NCBI GenBank assembly: GCA_009783395.1
Contig: WRHA01000269.1
Span: 1 to 5,631 of the forward strand
Origin: Defluviitaleaceae bacterium
GTDB taxonomy: Bacteria; Bacillota; Clostridia; Lachnospirales; WQUN01
Reading direction: 5' to 3'
DNA: 5,631 nt
Below are positions 1-4,266 of the stretch, in pieces (position 1 is the first letter of the stretch; each line of letters opens with the position of its first letter). Made by a program: the position numbers and the translations under genes. Under the pieces are notes generated by a model. It was not told the DNA's origin and did no database searches. It saw only the letters and a list, made by a program, of their open reading frames with translations.

Positions 1-411
1 CTTACTCAAGACCAACGCTATGGATTATTCACACTGGCGGGAGGGTGCAAGGGTACAGGCGCAGACAAGGCAAGGAAAGCGTTTGCAGCGGAACACGCAC
101 ATCTTCCGCTGGGTGAAAGGCTTGCGCAATTCGCAAAAACATTCGACAGAGGCGGGTGCGTCTTGAATGAAGATGATACAATCACTGTCAAATTTGCCTG
201 CACACACGGGTATTACAAGCGTATCCGTGAAAAGAAGCCTCATAATCCACCCGCCTCGCTTCAAACTTATTTTGACCGTTGTGCCGGGGGACGTTTGTAC
301 GAACTCGAACAGGCTTTGGGAATTACGCTGCGGATTAAATCAGTAGATATTTCCCCGCTTGATGAAAATCCGGCAAATCCCGTTGTGTTTACGTTTGAAA
401 TTGTTGCGTAG
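1..411 (+). CDS. C-terminal part of an uncharacterised cysteine-containing protein (5' end outside window)
   Basis: The frame is open from base 1 to a TAG stop at 409-411, giving 136 residues with no start needed inside the window, so the gene begins upstream. A TTG at 163 could serve as a start but has no ribosome binding site, and the sequence before it reads like continuous protein. Visible features are a GGCKGTG stretch near residue 15, a cysteine before the TTG codon, a CTHGYY segment near residue 72, a second conserved-looking block (YFDRCAGGRLYELEQALG) and a beta-rich end (VVFTFEIVA). The order of cysteine, CxxGYY, C-GG-LYxLE, then a C-terminal strand resembles bacterial DUF6144-type proteins, which carry a similar Cys-rich C-terminal half. 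That assignment is tentative and comes from memory of the family pattern. No function can be given. A non-coding gap follows, so it is probably not in an operon with the genes to its right. Confidence 0.7.
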   Translation, partial: LTQDQRYGLFTLAGGCKGTGADKARKAFAAEHAHLPLGERLAQFAKTFDRGGCVLNEDDTITVKFACTHGYYKRIREKKPHNPPASLQTYFDRCAGGRLYELEQALGITLRIKSVDISPLDENPANPVVFTFEIVA

Positions 412-531
412 AACAACTGTAAAGCGGCTTTTGCACTTTATCAATAACATATTTGATTTTAAAGGATTGCAAAACCTTGAAAACTACGTATGGTTGGACG
501 TTCGTCAAGGGGCTTGTGAAAGTCAAAGCTG

Positions 532-586
532 TTGTTATCGCTATGTTCATGATACAATCACCATAGAGTCAGACGAATATACTCTA
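532..586 (+). promoter_or_regulatory. Possible promoter/operator region before the broken kinase gene
   Basis: The stretch 412-608 has no convincing gene. A reading frame at 359-595 is open but has no ribosome binding site and an unprotein-like composition. Near its right end is a TTGTTA box (532-537) with TACAAT (553-558) 15 bases later, a short spacing. A better -10 (TATACT, 578-583) lies further on but has no clear -35 box. A 6-bp perfect inverted repeat, TAGAGT (564-569) and ACTCTA (581-586) with an 11-base centre, overlaps this second -10 and could bind a dimeric regulator. Any transcript from here would run through the pseudogene into the DUF3791/DUF3990 pair. This rests on motif inspection only. 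Confidence 0.3.
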
Positions 587-608
587 ATATTTTGAATAGG
601 GGTGTGGC

Positions 609-1027
609 ATGAAATTGGTAATTTTGTTTGGTGCCGGTGCTGTTGGAAAAATGACCGTCGGACAAGAATTATCAAAAAGGGTATGATTTTTACTTTCATG
701 TGGGCATTAGATGTGCAAAATGACTGGAATTACATTGGCAATCTTGTTGATATTTTCAGGCGTAATAGTGCGGATATTTACTATGTGGAATTAGTAGCAT
801 TACAGGAGATTAGACTTCAAAGGCACATAACGGAGAACAGGCTTCAGCATAAGGCTTCCAAGAGGAATCTTGAATGGTCAACTGCTCTTTTGCTGAACGA
901 AGATAAAAATTATCGTCTTGTTAGCAACGACGGTGAAATTACATTTGAAAACTATATGAAGATTGATAATTCCAATCTTGCCCCTGGTGCTGTGGCAATA
1001 ATGATAAAAGACAAGTTTTCGTTATAA
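609..1027 (+). pseudogene. Broken P-loop (AAA/shikimate-kinase-like) kinase, internal deletion plus frame change
   Basis: An ATG at 609, 6 bases after an AGGGG ribosome binding site, begins MKLVILFGAGAVGKMTVG, a textbook Walker A loop (GxxxxGK-M/T), and this frame stops at 684-686 after 25 residues. A different frame then continues from about 680 with GMIFTFMWALDV through SNDGEITFENYMKIDN to KDKFSL and a TAA at 1025-1027, about 115 residues. Both pieces match one family, small P-loop kinases annotated as AAA ATPase or shikimate-kinase-like proteins of roughly 185 residues, in which about 45 residues lie between the two parts (a TGL..FHNHMT-type segment and following helices). The DNA for these is missing and the join is out of frame, so this is a deletion, not a simple frameshift or programmed shift. 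The protein should be non-functional as a kinase. The C-terminal 115 residues are well preserved and the next gene starts 21 bases on, so the decay looks recent. The family's substrate is not established. Confidence 0.85.
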
Positions 1028-1048
1028 TTCCGTTAGGAGGGTTTGCAA

Positions 1049-1264
1049 ATGCACACAGAAGCAGACAGAGCGGTATGGCTGGTACATGTAATCCAGTATA
1101 CGGCTGACGAACTACAAAAAACTGTGATAGAAACCGCACGACTGTTAGAACAGCATGGCTTCGTGGAAAAGGTGCTGAAAGGTTACGAATCATTCCATAC
1201 ACAAGGCTTCGAATATATGGCAGAATTATTAACCGCTGAATTAGCAAACGTACAGGCGGCGTAG
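1049..1264 (+). CDS. DUF3791 family small protein, probable partner/antitoxin of the DUF3990 protein
   Basis: This is a 71-residue, mostly helical protein. The ATG at 1049 is chosen because AGGAGGG at 1035-1041 ends 7 bases before it; a TTG two codons earlier would lie too close. The sequence fits DUF3791: an N-terminal helix (VWLVHVIQYTADEL, residues 9-22), then a middle ARLLEQHGFVEKVLKGYESFHTQGFEY section in which GYESFHTQG (45-53) corresponds to the family's Y-E-x-x-H-T-x-G signature. Members are about 65-75 residues long and are repeatedly found directly before a DUF3990 gene, as here, where only one base separates the stop from the next ATG. The coupling and size suggest an antitoxin or chaperone-like partner of the ADP-ribosyltransferase-fold neighbour; this role is inference. 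The gene follows the broken kinase by 21 bases and probably shares its transcript. Confidence 0.85.
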   Translation: MHTEADRAVWLVHVIQYTADELQKTVIETARLLEQHGFVEKVLKGYESFHTQGFEYMAELLTAELANVQAA

Positions 1265-1265
1265 C

Positions 1266-1805
1266 ATGGAACTGTATCATGGTACAACACAAATTATACG
1301 TGAAATAGACCTAACCAAAGGTCGTCACCGTACAGACTTTGGGCAAGGCTTTTATTTGGGTAGCAATCTTGATGTGGCACAGCGTTGGGCTCAAAGCCGT
1401 GCGGCATTTTCGGGCAAGCCCGTTGTGATGAAATACACATTGGCCGGCAGCATATTCTCTGATGAGAAAGTTAATCCGCTTATATTCGATGAACCAACAT
1501 TGGAATGGCTAAACTTCGTGCGAGATAATAGGCGAAAAGGCAAGCCTGACGACCGTTTGCGTCATGCGCATGGTATCGTCCGAGGTTCTATTGCAAACGA
1601 CAAGGTTAATTTCGTTGTTGAGGATTATATCAAGGGGAAAATTACGGCAGATGTAGCCATTACACGAGTAAAAGCCTTGCCCAATGTACAGCAAGTGAGT
1701 CTGCATACCTTTCGCGCCTTAGCCTATCTGGACGCTACTGATTTTTGGTATCAAGAGCAACTTCCAAATGGTGAGTGGTCAAAGTGGGTTTCTTTATCTG
1801 AATAA
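1266..1805 (+). CDS. DUF3990 protein, predicted ADP-ribosyltransferase-fold toxin/effector
   Basis: This 179-residue protein begins one base after the DUF3791 stop. It has only a weak AGGCGG-like site upstream, so translation is probably coupled to the partner gene. The N-terminus shows the DUF3990 pattern: MELYHGTT (His5 in a YHG motif), then TDFGQGFYLGSN (residues 23-34, Tyr30), FDEPTLEWLNFVRDNR (74-89), GSIANDKV (107-114) and QVSLHT (143-148). YHG followed by FGxGFYL matches the NAD-binding His and Tyr of the PARP-like ADP-ribosyltransferase superfamily, in which DUF3990 is placed. The third catalytic position appears to be Gln143, not Glu, which is common in DUF3990 and leaves the target and even the activity open. 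About 30 C-terminal residues (DFWYQEQLPNGEWSKWVSLSE region) extend beyond the core, seem unusual, and are rich in Trp. No signal peptide or membrane segment is visible, so it should act in the cytoplasm. The likely role is the toxin of a two-gene module; this is not shown experimentally by anything here. Confidence 0.85.
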   Translation: MELYHGTTQIIREIDLTKGRHRTDFGQGFYLGSNLDVAQRWAQSRAAFSGKPVVMKYTLAGSIFSDEKVNPLIFDEPTLEWLNFVRDNRRKGKPDDRLRHAHGIVRGSIANDKVNFVVEDYIKGKITADVAITRVKALPNVQQVSLHTFRALAYLDATDFWYQEQLPNGEWSKWVSLSE

Positions 1806-1833
1806 GGTAAAGTGAGCCGACAGCCTGCTCCCC

Positions 1834-2694
1834 CTACTTAAAAATTTCCGACAAATTCCCCATAATACTCCCTGCGATCCCCGGTTTGTTCATCGTATAG
1901 ATATGAATGTTGCCGACACCGTTTGCGATTAAGTCGATGATCTGCTCGGTGGCATAGGCAATGCCGGCCTGTCGCATGGCTTTGGGATTTTGGGAAAATC
2001 TGTCGACAATTGCCTTAAATCGTGGCGGAACGGGTGCGCCGCTCAGCTTAAAAATTCTGTCAATTTGCGCGGCGTTCGTCACGGGCATAATTCCTGCAAC
2101 AACAGGCACGTCGATCCCGTTTTTTAAGAGGCGATACATAAAGTTGTACAAGATATTGTTGTCAAAAAACATCTGTGTGGTCAAAAAATCGCAACCTGCG
2201 GCAACCTTTATCTTCAATTTCTCAATATCTTTTTGCCACGTTTCCGCCTCGGGATGCCCCTCGGGGTAGCACGCGCCGCCCACGCAAAAATCGCCATGCC
2301 GCCGTATCTCTGCTACAAGATCGCTTGCATAGCGAAAAGCTCCGTTATTCTCGGATACGCCCGGAGGGAAATCACCCCGCAACGCCATGATGTTAAAAAT
2401 TCCGTTCGCTTTAAATTCGCCCAGCTCGCGAGAAATTTCCTCGCGCCCAAGCCCCATGGCAACAAGATGCGCAAGCGCAACAACCCCGCTGTCCCGAACC
2501 TCTCGCACAACCTCCAGCGTATTCTGTGAGCCGCCGCCGCCCGCGCCGCAAGTTACGCTGATAAACGACGGCGAAAGCCCAACGCAGCCCGAAACCACCT
2601 TTTTCATATTACCAAACCCCGCGCCCGGTTTCGGCGGAAAAAGCTCCAAAGAAACCGTCACCTCACGCGACGCAAGAATCTCACTTATTTTCAC
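1834..2694 (-). CDS. metF: 5,10-methylenetetrahydrofolate reductase (MetF)
   Basis: The enzyme reduces 5,10-methylene-THF to 5-methyl-THF using FAD, supplying methyl groups for methionine synthesis (and the methyl branch of one-carbon metabolism in anaerobes). The frame opens at a TTG at 2718, but GTG at 2694 is preferred. AGGGG at 2707-2703 sits 8 bases before it, and the protein then begins VKISEIL, the usual start for clostridial MetF, giving 286 residues, the normal length. Visible family motifs are SLELFPPK (15-22, Glu17), SVTCGAGGGG (46-55), NIMALRGDFPPG (101-112, Asp108), GGACYPEGHPEA (139-150), LTTQMFFDN (171-179, Gln174), VAGIMPVTN (199-207) and HIYTMNKP (264-271). All key TIM-barrel residues appear present. 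It lacks the C-terminal regulatory domain found in eukaryotes, as expected. It is transcribed convergently to the DUF3990 gene with 28 bp between stops and no evident terminator there. It probably has its own promoter after the upstream holin terminator. Confidence 0.95.
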   Translation of the reverse strand: MKISEILASREVTVSLELFPPKPGAGFGNMKKVVSGCVGLSPSFISVTCGAGGGGSQNTLEVVREVRDSGVVALAHLVAMGLGREEISRELGEFKANGIFNIMALRGDFPPGVSENNGAFRYASDLVAEIRRHGDFCVGGACYPEGHPEAETWQKDIEKLKIKVAAGCDFLTTQMFFDNNILYNFMYRLLKNGIDVPVVAGIMPVTNAAQIDRIFKLSGAPVPPRFKAIVDRFSQNPKAMRQAGIAYATEQIIDLIANGVGNIHIYTMNKPGIAGSIMGNLSEIFK

Positions 2695-2702
2695 ACTAAA
2701 CA

Positions 2703-2707
2703 CCCCT
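2703..2707 (-). promoter_or_regulatory. Ribosome binding site that sets the metF start
   Basis: AGGGG on the minus strand lies 8 bases upstream of the GTG at 2694. It falls inside the longer reading frame that begins at the TTG at 2718, which has no comparable site. This favours the GTG start. Confidence 0.65.
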
Positions 2708-2731
2708 ACATACGCCAATTTTTGAAAAATA

Positions 2732-2780
2732 AGAACCTGTCTTCAATAATTTCAGCGTGAAATTATTGAAGACAAGTTCT
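2732..2780. repeat. Near-perfect 23-bp inverted repeat (hairpin) in the metF leader
   Basis: Arms 2732-2754 and 2758-2780 are complementary over 23 bp with a single C-A mismatch (2737 against 2775) and a 3-base GCG loop. Read in the direction of metF, the hairpin is followed by TTATTTTTC, a short T-rich run, so it could act as an intrinsic terminator or attenuator between a promoter and metF. The stem is AT-rich except near its base and is much longer and more perfect than a usual terminator. It could equally be a miniature palindromic repeat element or an mRNA-stabilising 5' hairpin. The sequence does not decide between these. Confidence 0.85.
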
Positions 2781-2781
2781 A

Positions 2782-2810
2782 ACTTTAACACCGATTTATT
2801 TTCGTGACAA
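2782..2810 (-). promoter_or_regulatory. Likely metF promoter
   Basis: On the minus strand, TTGTCA (2810-2805) and TAAAGT (2787-2782) are separated by exactly 17 bases and match the sigma-A consensus at 5/6 and 4/6. Transcription would start near 2775, inside the 23-bp inverted repeat, so the mRNA would begin with most of that hairpin followed by the metF ribosome binding site. The promoter lies after the holin terminator, consistent with metF being its own unit. Confidence 0.45.
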
Positions 2811-2826
2811 TCTCAAATTTTGGCAC

Positions 2827-2857
2827 AAAAAAAACCGTCGGTTGTTTAACCGACGGT
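2827..2857 (-). terminator. Rho-independent terminator of the holin gene
   Basis: A perfect 10-bp GC-rich stem (ACCGTCGGTT, 2834-2843, with AACCGACGGT, 2848-2857) and a 4-base loop are followed, in the leftward direction, by eight T residues (A tract 2827-2834 on the plus strand). It lies 38 bases after the holin stop codon, and its orientation fits termination of that gene. Confidence 0.93.
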
Positions 2858-2895
2858 GAAATGATTGTTGATTTGAACGAGGCCTAATCCGCAGC

Positions 2896-3321
2896 TTATC
2901 CTTGTTTTTTCCACAGCATTTCGAGTGCATTTACGATGGGTGCGGGCATTTGTATGCCCATATTGCCCATGTTTTCCAAAATGCTGATCAGCTCGTTTAG
3001 GCAGAATGCTATGATAACGGCATCGCGGGTTAGGCTGTTTGTACCCAAAAGCGCGTCGAGATACACCGCAACAACGATCAGCAACAGGCTGCAGCCTTTT
3101 TTAAAAATCCCCTTCAAGCAGGCGCGGCTTGAAAGCCGCCCGCTTTGCGTCTTGTCGGAGCATTTAAAAACAATCGCAGATGTAACGCCGGAAATCAGAT
3201 CAACCGCCATAAACAGCAAGAGTGTTTGAAGCAACATGTCGAACCCGCCGAACAAACGGGACGCAAAACTTGCCGCAAGCCCTGCGACGGCAATCGCAGA
3301 TCCTTTCATTAATAAATTCAT
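2896..3321 (-). CDS. Phage holin family protein (TcdE/Holin_4 type)
   Basis: A longer frame reaches 3420, but ATG at 3321 is clearly the start: an ideal AAAGGAGGTG ribosome binding site ends 5 bases before it. This gives 141 residues, normal for the family. Hydrophobic stretches at about 7-25, 29-50, 76-93 and 100-116 indicate a small integral membrane protein. DLISGVTSAI (41-50), the SGRLSSRACLKGIFKK basic linker (60-75), YLDALLG (87-93) and NELISILENMGNMG (109-122) follow the signature of the TcdE/UtxA-type holins, which form membrane pores for phage lysis or for export of large toxins. No endolysin, tail or structural phage gene is next to it, so this is an orphan holin. It may be a prophage remnant or a domesticated pore. 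It is divergent from an S24 repressor, which suggests it is silenced until stress. It ends in a strong terminator as a single-gene transcript. Confidence 0.9.
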   Translation of the reverse strand: MNLLMKGSAIAVAGLAASFASRLFGGFDMLLQTLLLFMAVDLISGVTSAIVFKCSDKTQSGRLSSRACLKGIFKKGCSLLLIVVAVYLDALLGTNSLTRDAVIIAFCLNELISILENMGNMGIQMPAPIVNALEMLWKKQG

Positions 3322-3391
3322 TTTTTCACCTCCTTTCCGGACAGTTCCTGAGTCAAACCGCGACAGGGCTCGCAGTTTTGTTCGCCAATCT

Positions 3392-3420
3392 ATTGTTTCA
3401 CTTTTCGTGTATGATGTCAA
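3392..3420 (-). promoter_or_regulatory. Predicted holin promoter
   Basis: On the minus strand, a perfect TTGACA -35 box (3420-3415) is followed after 17 bases by AACAAT (3397-3392, 4/6 to consensus). Transcription would start near 3385, leaving a leader of about 60 bases before the holin ATG. The -35 box is one half of the symmetric operator candidate. Confidence 0.55.
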
Positions 3421-3432
3421 TCAGTGTTGATA
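3415..3432. promoter_or_regulatory. Symmetric operator candidate shared by the divergent promoters
   Basis: The half sites TGTCAA (3415-3420) and TTGATA (3427-3432) form an inverted repeat TNTCAA-N6-TTGANA. The half sites coincide exactly with the -35 boxes of the leftward holin promoter and the rightward repressor promoter. A dimeric XRE repressor bound here would block both. Because -35 boxes are themselves TTGA-rich, back-to-back promoters produce some of this symmetry by chance. No Bacillus/Clostridium LexA-type GAAC-N4-GTTC box is seen in this region. Confidence 0.4.
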
Positions 3433-3455
3433 AAAAATATTCCATATAGTATGCT
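3427..3455 (+). promoter_or_regulatory. Predicted promoter of the repressor-trhP operon
   Basis: TTGATA (3427-3432) and TATGCT (3450-3455) are spaced by 17 bases, matching the sigma-A consensus at 5/6 and 4/6. The spacer is very AT-rich. An imperfect inverted repeat, ATGCT (3451-3455) with AGCAT (3470-3474), overlaps the -10 box and expected start site and might be a second, weaker operator. Confidence 0.5.
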
Positions 3456-3490
3456 TTTTTGCAAAATACAGCATTATGGGGTGTTGCGGC

Positions 3491-4261
3491 ATGATTGCAG
3501 ACAGGTTACGAGCATTGCGCAAGGAGAACGGGCTCAGCAAGCGGGCATTGGTTGCGAAACTTCCGCTGAATTACAGCACTTATGCAAACTATGAATCCGG
3601 CTTTCGCGAACCAAATTCCGAGATTTTGCAAATGCTTGCGCGGCATTTTGGCGTAAGCCTGGATTATCTCCTGGGCGTTAGTGAAAACCGCAGAAAGGCT
3701 GACGAAATCGCCATTTTAAACGAGAGTGAAAATGATCACATCAAAAAATACCGTCAGCTGGATACGCATGGGCGGGAAGTGGTTGACATTATTCTCGACA
3801 AGGAAATGGAACGCGTCAGCTTTTTAAATACCCGAAACGATGTTCTAAATAATCCGACGCATGACGACAAGTGGATTGTTTTACGGGTTTATAATCAGCG
3901 TGCAAGCGCGGGGCTTGGCAGTTATTTGAGCGACGACAGCGACGGCGATTTTGAAGAAATGCGCTTTGTTGCGACGCAGGTTAGCGAGCGTGCCGATTTT
4001 TGCGTGCGAATAAAGGGCGACAGCATGGAGCCGAAAATTTGCGACGGCGACATTGTTTTCGTTAAAGCCGTGCCAAAGGTCGACCCCGACAATGTCGGCA
4101 TTTTTGTATACGACGGCGAGGCGTATTGCAAGCGTTTGCGCATAGATCATCGGCGCGAAACGGTTGTTTTGGAATCGCTTAACAAGGCGTTCGCGCCTAA
4201 GCAAATTACACAGCCGGAAAGTTTGCGCACCGTTGGGCTTGTTATTGGAATTGCGGAATAG
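3491..4261 (+). CDS. XRE-family repressor with S24 (LexA/CI-like) self-cleaving peptidase domain
   Basis: This is a 256-residue, two-domain transcriptional repressor. The start is placed at ATG 3491 because GGGGTG (3478-3483) lies 7 bases before it and the protein then begins directly with the XRE domain (MIADRLRALRKENGLSK). The ATG at 3476 has no ribosome binding site. Residues 1-63 form the XRE helix-turn-helix (recognition region near LNYSTYANYESGFREP). Residues 65-125 are a charged linker. From about 128 on is the S24 domain. It holds the Ala-Gly autocleavage site in RASAGLG (Ala140-Gly141), the catalytic Ser178 in GDSMEPKICDGD, and the general-base Lys214 in EAYCKRL. All elements for RecA-stimulated self-cleavage are therefore present, as in phage CI and related stress repressors. 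It is divergent from the holin and 5 bp upstream of the trhP-type gene, so it probably represses both directions. It might be a prophage repressor or a domesticated chromosomal one. Confidence 0.93.
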   Translation: MIADRLRALRKENGLSKRALVAKLPLNYSTYANYESGFREPNSEILQMLARHFGVSLDYLLGVSENRRKADEIAILNESENDHIKKYRQLDTHGREVVDIILDKEMERVSFLNTRNDVLNNPTHDDKWIVLRVYNQRASAGLGSYLSDDSDGDFEEMRFVATQVSERADFCVRIKGDSMEPKICDGDIVFVKAVPKVDPDNVGIFVYDGEAYCKRLRIDHRRETVVLESLNKAFAPKQITQPESLRTVGLVIGIAE

Positions 4262-4266
4262 GCGAC

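Noticed and set aside
359..595. Open frame of 78 codons on the plus strand overlapping the end of the first gene
   Set aside because: It has no ribosome binding site, starts inside the first gene in another frame, and shows no recognisable protein pattern. It is treated as non-coding.
602..1027. Single intact 141-residue CDS starting at 602
   Set aside because: The first 26 residues are out-of-frame translation of the P-loop region. The true N-terminus is at 609 in another frame, so this is a pseudogene fragment.
1806..1833. Shared terminator between the convergent DUF3990 and metF genes
   Set aside because: No stem-loop with a T tract is visible in these 28 bases.
2732..2780. SAM or T-box riboswitch upstream of metF
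   Set aside because: The leader is one simple hairpin of 23 bp with a 3-base loop. It has no multi-helix junction, T-box sequence or room for a SAM aptamer.
2896..3420. 174-residue version of the holin
   Set aside because: The extra 33 residues lie across the predicted promoter and leader. The ideal AAAGGAGGTG site places the start at 3321.
3476..4261. Repressor start at ATG 3476
   Set aside because: There is no ribosome binding site upstream, and the five extra residues (MGCCG) are not part of the XRE domain. GGGGTG supports the ATG at 3491.
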